From positions 1 through 19,421 of the forward strand of contig JABXIP010000360.1 in assembly GCA_013373005.1 (NCBI GenBank): DNA of 19,421 nucleotides. The letters run 5' to 3'. Below, one piece after another: positions 1 to 12,300 of this stretch. The notes under the pieces were generated by a model. It made no database searches and was not told the DNA's origin. It saw only the letters and a list, made by a program, of their open reading frames with translations. Position numbers and translations under genes: made by a program. Each line of letters opens with the position of its first letter. The first letter of the stretch is position 1. The stretch comes from Cytophagia bacterium (GTDB lineage: Bacteria > Bacteroidota > Bacteroidia > Cytophagales > Cyclobacteriaceae).

Positions 1-124
1 ACCCCGACACTCTTACGAGGTCAGGGCTTCTATTCACCTAAACACTGTAGTAATGATGGTTACTTCTTAACCATCAACTTCAGATTTCTTACCTGGCCTG
101 CGGTGACAAGCCTTACAATGTATA
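1..124. repeat. Terminal direct repeat, left copy (124 bp)
   Basis: Bases 1..124 are identical, base for base, to 19298..19421, the last 124 bases of the window. The copy holds the terminator hairpin, the 3' untranslated spacer, the TAA stop and the last 20 codons of the giant minus-strand gene. The identity covers non-coding as well as coding sequence, so it is not just conservation of a protein domain. It fits a circularly closed contig, a very recent tandem duplication, or an assembly overlap. Confidence 0.97.
2..26 (-). terminator. Terminator hairpin of the giant gene (T-tract outside window)
   Basis: Read on the minus strand, CCCTGAC pairs with GTCGGGG (one G-U wobble). An inner CTC/GAG stem follows after a single bulged T, closed by a GTAA tetraloop of the GNRA class. 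The hairpin begins 34 bases after the TAA stop at 60..62. The T-run expected downstream lies beyond the window edge. It is visible in the second copy at 19292..19298, so this is very probably an intrinsic terminator. Confidence 0.75.
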
Positions 125-329
125 CTCCACTTGGAAGGTGAGCTGCATCGTAGCCTACCTCTATCTCGGTGTTGGCTTCCAAGTCTCCCTTGTACAACTC
201 ATCCATTTCTACTCCGCTGGTGCTCATCAGTGCCAACCTTGCCGGGCCACTGATGTTGCTGGAGATCTTCATGTAGGTCATGCCTGCAGTTGGGTTCGGA
301 TAGCTCTCCAAGGTGAGCTCTGGTATAAA
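60..329 (-). other. T9SS type A C-terminal sorting domain of the giant protein
   Basis: Residues 4753-4841 match the usual sorting-domain pattern: an ESYPNPTAG opening, a central LALMSTSG strand, the LPSGVYIVRL strand and a final basic NLKLMVKK tail. In the known family this domain directs export across the outer membrane by the type IX system and is then removed or anchored. Just before it (about 4690-4722) is a segment with the pattern YVDMCYNGETKQV...YLRKGAVLGSC. From memory, a CHNG-like motif of this kind often precedes sorting domains in Bacteroidota. Confidence 0.92.
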
Positions 330-3300
330 CAGCTCTTCTCCTTCTGGTTTAGCTGGCTCTCCCAGACCAAAGTCACTGGCTCCCATGTTTAGGTTACAGC
401 TACCAAGTACTGCTCCTTTTCTTAAGTAGTCTTGTACTTTGTCTTGCTTCACCTGCTTGGTCTCGCCATTGTAGCACATATCTACATATTCACCCAGGCC
501 TGTGATATCTATCACATTGATGCTGACCATGCCGGTGCTCATGTTGCCGTTGTAGTCTCTGGCTGTTACTTGCAGCTGGTTGATGCCTGCATCTTCCACT
601 CCGTACTTCTGCTTGTCGAAGTATACTTTGTACACTCCACAGTTGTCTGTTACCAGTGGCTCGATGTCCTCATCTTTCAGATACTCGTACTTCTCGTCTA
701 CTTTGGTGTATTCTACATACTCCCACTTCCATTTCTTACCATCTCGCACTCTTTCCTTCTTGTAGTAGGTACTCGTCTCATTGTATACCACAAGGGTTAC
801 AGGGCCTGCTGCAATCTCCGGAGCCAGCTGGTCTTCTACCACTACGTAGCTTTCTACCTGATCTGTATTGCCTGCCGCATCGGTGATGGTCAGCGTTACT
901 CTATGACCTTTCAGTCTGGTCTTTCTGGTCTTCTTATGACCATAAGCTCTGCCTCTGCCCGGATCGTTGCTTTCGTCATCATCGTCATAGTTATGGCCTT
1001 TGCCATGCGTATGCTTGTGACCTTTGCAGCTTTCTTCTTCTGAGTATACATAGAAGCTTGAGCCTCTGCCTACGTCTTCACAGTCGAAGGTGGTCTGGTC
1101 TAGGCTTAGCGTAATACAGGCTGTATTGTCATAGCTGCCGCCATCTACCTGTGATGGATCGATGGTTACTGTACCGTCTGCTCCCAGGCTTACTGTAATG
1201 TAGTCTAGGGCTATGGCTGTTGGAGCTATGTTGTCTTCTACTGTTACTTCTACCGGTACCGTAGTAGAGTTACCACTCTGGTCTGTAGCCGTCAGGTTCA
1301 CTGTAGTGGTTGGGTAGTCGTTACAGTCGAAGCTGTCTTTGTCGAAGCTGTAGCTTACGATAGTACAGTTGTCACTGGTATAAACAGTGCCCTCTGGTAC
1401 TGCTACCAATCCGCAGTTGTCTATATCGAAGGTAAAGTGACCCTTTTCCTCATCGCCTTTTCTGTTTTCATATTCGAACCAGCCGGCCATGCCATTGTTA
1501 CCATTCACAAGGTTGGCGCCTATTCCTGACTGGAAGCCAAACTTCTCATGGCCATTGCTGAGGCTTACGGTCTCTCCGGCATTTCTGCCAACTCCTGTTA
1601 AGCTACCTGACTGAAGGTTGTAGTAAGTCCAGTCTTTGTACAGGTCTTTTACTTCCCACCATTCGCCTTTGAAGGTGTTGCCCATGGCTTTCCACTCTTC
1701 CCAACTGTAGCCTTGTCCAAGGTTCAGTGTTACCACCCACTGGTCTGTGGCATCTTCCGTACTTTGAAGTGTACCTGTTACTGATGCTGTACCGGCTAGT
1801 GACTTAGTAATGGTTCCGGCTGTAGTGAAGGTAAATCTGGCATCTTTTGGTTTTGCCTTGTCTCTTCCTTCTCCTTTACCTCTGTCATCATCATCTCCTC
1901 GGCCTTTGCCTTTCCAGAAGCTGCCCCAGTTACCCCAAAGGTTAGCGCCTGAGGCTCCATTATTATCAAGGCTGTTTTCGTTGTTCACTCCGGTGGCAAG
2001 ATCTGATCCTTCTCCAGGAAGGTATTTCTTCAAGAACATTCCGAAGTCTTCACCATCAGTTACTTCACACTCTGTATCTCTTCTTAAATCATCTTCTGAG
2101 AATAGAAGAACATCTTCAGGGGTGATGCTGGCTGTACCGTTTTCATCCAGGGTTACGGTAATGCCTTGCACTCCTACTGTCGGTGCGATGTTGTCGATTA
2201 CTGTCACCACTGCTACTCCGGTGTTCACGTTGCCGTTTACATCCGTTGCTGTGAGGGTCACATTGTTATCACCAAGGTCTGAACAGTCGAAGCTGTCGAT
2301 ATCTATCGTGATACTGGCTACTCCACAGTTGTCATAGGTTCCTCCGTCTACATCGCTTACTGTGATGGAGGTGTTGCCTGCTTCATCAAGGTATACCTCA
2401 ATGTTTTGTGGCACCACTGTTGGAAGAATGCTGTCTTCTACGGTTACTGTTGCTGTTGCACTGGTTTCATTGCCTGATGCATCGGTAGCGGTCAGGGTTA
2501 CCGTATTGGCTCCTACATTATCACATGTGAAGCTGGTATTGTCAAGACTTAGCGTGAAGCTACAGTTGTCGAAGCTACCATTATCTACACTTGATGTGGT
2601 GATAGAGGCTTCTCCGTTTTCATCCAGCTGGATGGTGATGTCTTGAGTGATTACCGTTGGGGCAATCACATCGATCACTGTTACTGTGGCTGTTGCTGAA
2701 CTTACATTGCCATTGACATCGGTTACCGTTAAGGTTACCGTGTTAGCTCCTGTGTCTGCACAACTGAAGCTGTTGTTATCCAGTGCATAGCTGGCTATTC
2801 CACAGGCATCATTACTTCCATTATCAATATCTGAAGTAGTGATGGTAGCTGAACCATTTTCATCCAGTTCTACTGTGATGTCCTGAGTAATTACTTCAGC
2901 TGCAATCTTGTCTTCTACTGTTACAGTTGCAGTTCCTGTACTTATGTTGCCGTTGTTATCAGTTACTGTCAAAGTCACTGTGTTGGCTCCTACGTTTGAA
3001 CAATCGAAGTCGTATTGGTTCAAGGCATAGCTGGCAATTCCACAGGCATCATTTGATCCATTATCGATCATACCTGTAGTGATACTGGCGTTGCCGGTGG
3101 CATCTAGCTGAACAGTGATGTTCTGAGTGATTACCTCGGCTGCAATCTTGTCTTCTACTGTTACCGTTGCAGTGCCAGTACTTATGTTGCCATTGTTGTC
3201 AGTTACTGTTAAGGTCACTGTGTTGGCTCCTACGTTTGAACAATCGAAGTCGTATTGGTTCAAGGCGTAGCTTGCAATACCACAGGCGTCATTCGAACCA

Positions 3301-6300
3301 TTGTCGATCATGCCGGTAGTGATGCTGGCGTTGCCATTAACATCTAGTTCTACTGTGATGTCCTGAGTGATTACCTGAGCTGCTGTAACATCTCTTACGG
3401 TAACAATGGCTTCTTTCTCTTCTACAGCACCTGATAAGCCTGAATTGCTAGTAGCAATCAGCTTCACTACGTTATCGCCAACATCCCCACAACTAAATTC
3501 CGAACGGCTTAGGCTTAATACAAAAGAGCAGTTGTCAAAAGTACCAGCATCAACCATATCTGGAGTTATACTGGCATAACCGTTTTCATCTAGATCAACA
3601 ATTATATTCTGTGTAAGAACAGTAGTAGCGATGTTGTCTCTTACCTGAACTATGGTTTGGCCTCTATTGACATCCATATTTCCATTGACATCATAGGCTC
3701 TCAAAGTCACCACGTGATCTCCAATATCATCACAATTGAAGTTTGACTTATCAATTTCCAGTCTATCTATTCCGCAATTGTCATATGAACCATTATCAAC
3801 ATCAGCAGGGGTAATTGAAACCTGACCATTTTCGTCTAAATAAACAGTAATGATCTCCTTGGCAACAACCACTGGTTCCATGGCATCCTGAATAGTGAGT
3901 ATAGATGTTGCCGTGTTTGTATTTCCACTTGCATCCACTACTGTTAGGGTAATTACATTGTCACCCACATTGCTACAGTCAAAGTCAGTCTTATCGATCG
4001 AAATTGTGACTGGCCCACCGCACTCGTCAAATGAGAAGTTGTCTATGTCCGTAGCCGTAATGCTCAGCCTGCCATTTTCATCTAAACCATAAGTTCTATT
4101 CTTGGCCTGAGCAGTTGGAGCTGTAACATCTCTTACGGTTACTGTGGCCATAGCTGTATTAATATTGCCATTCACGTCAGTGACAGTTAAAGTGACTATG
4201 TTGTCACCCAAATCCTCACAGGTAAAGAATTCTTTGTCTAAAATGATGCTTTGTATGTCGCAATTATCAAAAGAACCATTATTGACTTGAACTGGTGTAA
4301 TTGAAACTCCACCATTGCTCAAATCAACTATCAAGTTTTGAGTCAATACAGTTGGCAGAATAGCATCCAATACTGTAACAATTGCTTCGCCTGAAGCAGA
4401 ACTACCCAAAGTAGAAGTGGCCGTCAGGGTCACTGTGTTTTCACCGACATTTTCACAACCAAAGACCGTGATATCCAGTGACAAACCTGAAAGACCGACC
4501 ACAGAACTAGAACCATCATCAACATCTTCAGGTGCAATGGTAACAGAACCACTAGCATCGAGATAGACGGTAATATCTTGTGTAATTACTGTAGGAACAG
4601 GGTCGATAACAGTCACAAGCACATCAACCGTATTGGCATTTCCGCTTGGGTCTGTTCCTGTAAGTTGTATAGTGACAGGACTGTTCAAAGCCTCGGTAGC
4701 TCCGAATGTATCCTGACTTACGGTATAAGTTACAGGACCGCAATTGTCAAATCCTGAATCCAGTACATCTTGTGGAGTAATAGATACAGTCCCGGAGGCT
4801 GTAAGTGTAACTTCTATTGGTTTACCAACTACTGTTGGGGCTATTTCATCTAAAACAGTAACAATGGCAGTTCCAGTTGCAGAATTACCGTTTAGGTCTG
4901 TAACCGTAAGCGTCACTTCATTAAGTCCTGTTTCAGTATTTCCTTCGCTCCAGGCAGAAGTATCATTTAAAGAACCGTTGTTACCATTGCCTGAGACATC
5001 TTCAAGTGTATTTCCTGAACCTTCATTCAAATCCCAGTACCCAATTAAATCAGTGTGCTGGGAAGAAACGGTTCCGTTCATGCTTGCTTCAATCTCCTGT
5101 TGAGTTCTTATGGTATTCCAAACTTTGACATCATCGATAATTCCCGTGAATGGATTATCGCCTTGATTGTAGCCTATTCCTAATGAATTACCAGTTGTGT
5201 TAATATTACCACTTCCGGTAGCCACCAATTGACCATTGAGATATAGGTGGGTACTTCCAGGCTGATAGGACACCGCCACATGTATCCATTCGTTCACTGG
5301 AAGTTGTTGAGGATTTCTAGCACCAGAAGAGTACAATGTCAAGTAACCTCCGTTTTCCAGACCGAAATAAGGAGCATCATTGTCGAACTCTAAAAGAGTT
5401 CTCCATCCACTTGCATTGGACCTATTAAAAATCCAGGCTTCAAGTGTAAATACTCCTGGAGCAGAAAAGTTTTGAATTAAAGCTCCTCTGTTCACTCCAT
5501 TGATATCCAATGCAGCACTACCTCCACCAAGATCAGCACAATCAAATTCACTAACATCAAGGCTCAAGCTTACTTGGCCTGATGCATCAGACGAACCATT
5601 ATCTACCTGCTCCGGAGTTATACTTGCATTTCCGCTAGCATCAAGATATACGGTTACATCTTGCGTAATGACTGTGGGATCGGTTGTGTCAACAATCTGA
5701 ACAGTTCTGTTAGCTGTGGTTTCATTACCGCTTTCATCAGTTGCTGTATAAGTCACTGTATAGGTACCCGGATTATTAACATCGACCGGATTGTCAGTAA
5801 TTAGTGTCGGAGAACAGTTATCTGTGGCAACTGCTCCTTCATCTGTATAAGGAGAATAAGCCTCATGCTGAACTATCGCGTCTCCATTCAATGTAATTAC
5901 AGGAAGAATATCGTCAACAATAGTCACAGTGGCAGTTTCTATGGAAACATTTCCGCTTCCATCGGTAGCCTGAAGTGTTACTGTATTGGCACCTAAATCG
6001 TCACAAGAGAAGTCTAGCTGAGGAGCCGTAGCTACTTCAGGCTGGAAGCCTAGTATTTCATAGATGTAGTTACAACCACCGCCTCCACCGAAGCGAATTC
6101 CTCCAATTTCCGGAACTTCACTCGCATTTATATCCAATGCCAAAACTCGGTTTTGAGTACTTCCATGAGTACCATATTGATCGACTCTGAAATTGACATT
6201 GTCTCTCAAATAGAAACCATAGAATCTAGTGGCATAAGCACTTCCACCAATGGTGACTAAAGAACTGCTATTGTTAATATTTACATTGATGGTCTTAACG

Positions 6301-9300
6301 ACATCGCCATTAGTATCCAAAATTTTAATATCCTGGGTTAAACTTCCATGAACAATAAAGATTTCCGGTCCTGCGCCTGGAGTTATTGGCGTATCGAACA
6401 TTACATCATGTTGTACTCCTACCGGATCCGAGCAATCTTGAAGCACGGTTCCCAAGTCAAGATCTCCCAGTACGCCTAAGGCTTTCTCTTCAGTCATTCC
6501 GGTATTGAAATTTGCATCCCAGAACCTGTTGGCAGCACTTGGTCCTGCGGTAAGGGTTGAAAGAATAAGCGTGGATCCAATTGCATCGGCAGGTGTCAAT
6601 GTTTTTGTTTCACCACCATAAGTATAAGAAATGCCAGTTAGCTCTCGACCGCTCCTAGTTCCACTAATTACTGGTACTACTTCCTGTCCTCCGTTGTCTC
6701 CAGAGACTCCAAACAATAAGGATTGAATACCACAATTATCATCAGAGCCGTTATCTACATCTGAAGGTATGATTGAAGCATTTCCGTTGGCATCAAGTGA
6801 CACTGTAATGTCTTTAGTAATAACCGTTGGAGGAGTTATATCAAGTACAGTTACTGTTGCTGTGCCTGTAGCCAAATTGCCATTTACATCCGTTACTGTT
6901 AAAGTCACAGTATTGGCGCCTAAATCATCACATGTGAAAGAGGTGATGTCCAACTCAATACTTTCAACAGCACAATTATCGGATGATCCATAGTCGATCT
7001 GATCTGCTGTAATTGTGGCTGAGCCATTGGCATCCAGATTCATAGTAATATCTTGAGTGAGCACATTGGGAAGTACATTGTCTTCCACGGTCACATTGGC
7101 AATGGCTGAAGCTGTATTTCCGGATGGGTCAGTTACAGTCAAAGTAACTTGATTTCCAACTCCGCTAGGAAGTTCACTGCTGATATCGGTCGACCAGTCT
7201 TCCTCTTCCATATTAAGAAGAGAAGATGTTACGTTGTATGAACTCGCATCAGTAACTGTAGTTCCAGCACCAGCTTCTAATTTGAAGTAACCAACAAGCC
7301 CTTCTTCATTACTCGATAGACATGAAGTATATGAACTACTGATCTCGCTAGAAGAACGAATCACATTCCAAACCCTTACCTCATCGATATTTCCAATAAA
7401 GTCATAGGCATCATTACCATCAGGATCATACCCACCTATGGTAGCTTTACCTTCATTGGAAAAATCTCCTCCATTGAAGTTGCTGCTAGCTATAGAACTA
7501 TTCACCTGATTGCCATCAACATGGAATACAATTCCATTTGTATTTCCTGAACCATCGTAACTCACTGCTACATGGTGCCACTCATTATCATAAAGATTGA
7601 ATTCTCCATTGATCCAGACAGAACCAGACTGAGCGATCATATAAAGTTGCGGCTTTCCACTTGGTTCAATCTGAAGCCCGTAGCCAAAATATGTTAGGGC
7701 ATCAGATTTCTGATATATCTGCGGATATGCTGAACCATTTTCAGGCGCAGCTTTTACCCAAGCTTCAATTGTATATGTATTGTCCGAAGAGAAATTTAGG
7801 TGTGGTTGATTTCCCACAACTACCATTTCTCTATTCCCATCAAAACTCAATGAGTAAGAAGAGCAAGATTCTGCATCAATGTTGGAACAATCAAACGTGC
7901 TCTGGTCAATACTTAGAGTTACATTACCTGAGTCATCGGTTGAACCATTATCGAGGTCTTCTGGTGAAATGCTGGCATTTCCATTAGCATCTAACTGCAC
8001 AGTAATATCTTGAGCAATGGCTACCGGATCTGTTGCATCCTGAACGATGACCGTTCTTGTTTCAACAGTTTCATTTCCTGCAGCATCTGTTGCTGTGTAA
8101 GTAACATTGTACGAACCTAAAGTATTGACATCAACATCATCAGTTGTTACCAAAGTAGCTGAACAATTATCATCTGCTGTTGCTCCTAGGTCTGTGTATG
8201 GAGTAAAGGCATCGTGATAAACTGTGGCATCACCATTTAAGGTAATTACCGGTACCTCGGTATCAATAATGCTAACCGTGAAGGTTTTTGTAGAAGTACC
8301 TACCGCATTTGTCGCTATAGCCGTAACCGTTGTTGTGCCAACTGCGAAGAGTGTACCTGGTTGTATGTCATAAGTGATAGTAGAAGGTGGAATAGCAGTT
8401 GTCTCAGTTGCTTCAAAATTCACAACAGCTCCACATACTCCTGCATCATTATTTAAAATGATATTAGTAGGCACTATAATTTCCGGTGCAAGGCCTGAGA
8501 CTTCTACATTGAATGAAGCCGAAGTAGCATTTCCAGATCCGTCAGTGGCAGTATAAGTTACTACCGTTGTTCCAATAGGGAAGGTTTCACCTGAAGCAAA
8601 CCCAGCTGTTAGTTCCGTAGTTACTGAACAGTTATCCGTTCCTACAGGAGTAGTATAATTAACCACGGCTCCTGCTGCACTAGTCGCTACTACAGAAACA
8701 TCTGATGGCGCGGTGATCTCAGGAGCAATCTCATCGATCACGGTCACATTGGCAATAGCCGAGGCTGTATTACCTGAAGCATCAGTTACGGTTAGGGTTA
8801 CCCCTATTCCAGCACCTCCCGCTCCGAATGAATTTCCATCGGAGATCTTATAACCATAGACCGTTGCACTGTTTTTAGAAATCCAAACATTCTCTCCATC
8901 GAAGGCAAGATTATAGACACGGTCATTTGTACCCGTTGAACCAATATAATTTCCATCCAAATCTAATTGATGGATTACTGCGTAACCGCCATAGTTGGAC
9001 CATCCTCCCATAGCATCTCCTGAGAAGTACATGTAACCATTGGCAATTACTAAACCACCAAAAGATTTCATACCCCCAGGCAATTGAATATTTCTTACGA
9101 ATGCACCAGTTGATTTATCCAGTACTACTACATAATCCAGATATTCCCCCTGGGCATATACATAGTTAGCATCTGTTGAAACAGCAGCAGCAGCTTGTAG
9201 ACTGTAAGACCAAACAACGCCTGAAGCATTTCTTCTAGTAACAGTGCTTTCACCTCTATCGGCCGAATACCAGTCAGTTTCACTATCTGTATCTATCCAG

Positions 9301-12300
9301 ATTTGCATTATCTGAGTCTGGCCAGTGGCAAAAGAGCCTAGGAGGTTGTTATCCAAATCGTATCGATAAACCACTCCCGATCCGAATTGAGGATACCAGA
9401 ATTCATTGGTATTAGGGTTGAATCCAGCTCCATGTCCATAAGTTTGCATGGTGACATTTCCCACATAAGTAACAGGTGTGGCAGATGAGGCCTGCCCTAC
9501 ATCATCACAATCGAAGTCTGTGATATCCAAACTCAAGGTCACATTATTTGAATCATCAGATGACCCATTGTCAATATCTTCCGGAGTAATGGTTGCATTG
9601 CCATTAGCATCTAATTGTACAGTAATATCTTGAGCAATGGCTACAGGATCTGTTGCATCCTGAACAATTACTGTTCTTGTTTCCATCGTTTCATTTCCAC
9701 TTCCATCAGTTGCTGTGTAGGTTACTGTGTAGGTACCCAAAACGTTTACATTGACATTGTCTGTTGTGGATAATGTGGTTGAGCAATTGTCGTCAGCAGT
9801 GGCACCTAAGTCTGTGTAAGGAGTGAAAGCATCGTGATAAACTGTTGCGTCTCCGTTAAGAGTGATGATTGGGGCTTCGTTATCAGTAACAGTCACATCG
9901 AAAGTTGCCGAAACAGTATTATTGCTTGCATCAGTGGCAGTAGCAGTAACTTGAGTCGTACCCACTGTGAAGAGGGCACCTTCTGCAATATCATATGTAA
10001 TCGTGACGACTCCTGAATTATCAGTTGCTGATGCTCCAAAGTCGGCAATAGTTGCTCCGCAGGTTCCGGCATCAGTAATGACATTGATATCGGCAACAGT
10101 TAGAATTGGATCGGTAATATCAAGCACCGTAACTGTTCTTGTTACCTCAGCAGATTCATTACCTGAACCATCAGTAGCCTTGTAAGTCAAGGTGTAAGTA
10201 CCTGCTGTTGCAGTATCTACTGTTCCTGTAATTTCTAAAGTAGCCGAGCAATTGTCTTCAGCGGTTGCAGTTTCCGTGTAAGTCTCGTTTTGGTTGAGGG
10301 TGATAGTTGCGTTACCGTTAAGATTGACAGTTGGTGCGATGTTGTCTACCACAGTTACCAAAGCAATCGCAAAGCTTGAATTGTTGCTTGCATCTGTTCC
10401 TGTTAATTTGACCGGAATGGTATTAGTAGGAGCTCCATCTTCCCAATCATTGACAACATCCATCTGCAATAATGTTCCATTGTTTCCAGCAACGAGATCG
10501 TTCAACGTAGACCCAGACCGTTCTTCGAAGTTCCAGTAGTTGATCAAACCGTTTTCAATTCCTTTCAGTGGATCGAACATTTCTGCCTCAATCTCAGATT
10601 GAGTTCTGGCATAATTCCAGATTCTTAATTCATCAATATTTCCATGAAAATTCTGCTTAGTACCACTTCTATTATCACTTCCTATTTTATGTAATGAATT
10701 GAACGTCACGTCACTCGAGTTCATCACCACGTTGAACTCTTCAACTCCGTCAATATAACCGATGAACCTATTCTCGTTAGCAATTCGAACAAAGGCAATA
10801 TGGTGCCATTCTCCGTCTCTTAAATCTCTGGTTCCTACCGCACCAGCTTGCCCGGCATTCCACCAGACGCGTAGTCGGCCAGCGCTATACACTTCATAAC
10901 TGATGCTATTTGGTGAATCATAATTACCCAAAATAATTCCTGGCCGCTCATTGGCCAGTAAGCCTCCTTGCCCAACTTCAGGCACCTTCACCCATACTTC
11001 TACCGTGGTACTACCTTGTCCGATAGCAAGAGGTGTGCTTAGTCTGACATTGTCATTAACTCCATCAAAATTGAGTGAATTGCCCAAAAGGTCATCACAA
11101 TTGAAATCTGTTCGATCAAGACTTAAGGTTAGATTTCCAGAATTATCAGAAGAACCATTATCTACATCCTGAGGGGTGATAGTGGCGTTTCCATTAGCAT
11201 CTAATTCAACAGTGATGTCTTGAGTAACGACTGTCGGTTCGATAGCATCACCTTCTGATTGAAAAGTAAATGTGGTATTGTCATTAATTCCATCAAAGCT
11301 TATACCATAGGCTGAACTTTCTACGAAACCGGCATTCATTTGAATGGCGTACGAAGCTCCATATTGAAGTGGATTTTCCAGACTAATTGTAAGTACTGAA
11401 CCGTTTATTGACAAGTTAGTATCGCCAACATTGAAAGTTTGAATTTCATTGCTGTTTAGATTGGTAAACAAAATCTGTCCACTTCCAAATACAATATCTT
11501 CTGAGAAAGCTAAAGAAATAGTGTTGGTAGTCACCCCCACTCCTGTTTCACCCGATGCAGGTGAAGTAGCTACTAAATCTATTGAAGCTGGTATTACATT
11601 GACCGTTCTCGTTACTTCAGCGGACTCATTTCCTGAGCCATCAATTGCTTTGTAAGTAAGTGTATATGATCCTAATGTATTAGCATCAACTGTACCAGTT
11701 ACCTCAACAGAAGCCAAACAGTTGTCCAAAGCTGTTGCTCCCGGATCAGCAAAAGCTTGACCAACAGGAGTTGCGATGCTTTCACCTCCATTCAAAGCAA
11801 CTGTTGGGGCTAGTAAGTCAACCACGACTACCGTTCCTTCAGCAGTTGAAAAATTTCCAAGGGCATCTGTTGCAGTAAGTGTTACAGCAACTCCACCTGA
11901 TCCATAAGCATTGCCATCGGAGATTTGATATCCATAAACTATATTATTTCGATTCGAAATCCACATGATCTCACCATCGAAGGCAAGGCTGTAATTTTGT
12001 ACATTGGTTGAAACAGATTGTTCATAATTTCCTGTTGCAGCATCAAAAACATGTATAGCATTCCAGGTTCCAGAAATATTGGTCCAGTTTGAGGCATATC
12101 CGCCTAAATAGAGTTTCCCATTGGCATAAGCAAAAACACCATTGGCATCTAAGGCACCACCTAAGTTGATGTTTCTTACTAAGCTACCAGTCTCCTTATC
12201 AATTACTGTAAAGAAATTTCTTCCAGAGCCTAAGGCATATAAATAGTCTTCATCTGTAGTTATGGCAGCAGCACGTGCACCAAGATTGTATCTCCAAACT

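Noticed and set aside
432..1043. 203-codon open frame on the plus strand, and several shorter plus-strand frames inside the giant gene
   Set aside because: They lie antisense to a clearly coding repeat array. Their translations are low-complexity Val/Ser/Leu-rich strings mirroring the repeats, with no domain or signal. Read as shadows of the real gene.
2185..4840. CRISPR-like or satellite array, because of the regular 240-bp period
   Set aside because: The period equals 80 codons, the reading frame is open throughout and the differences follow codon structure. This is a protein-domain repeat.
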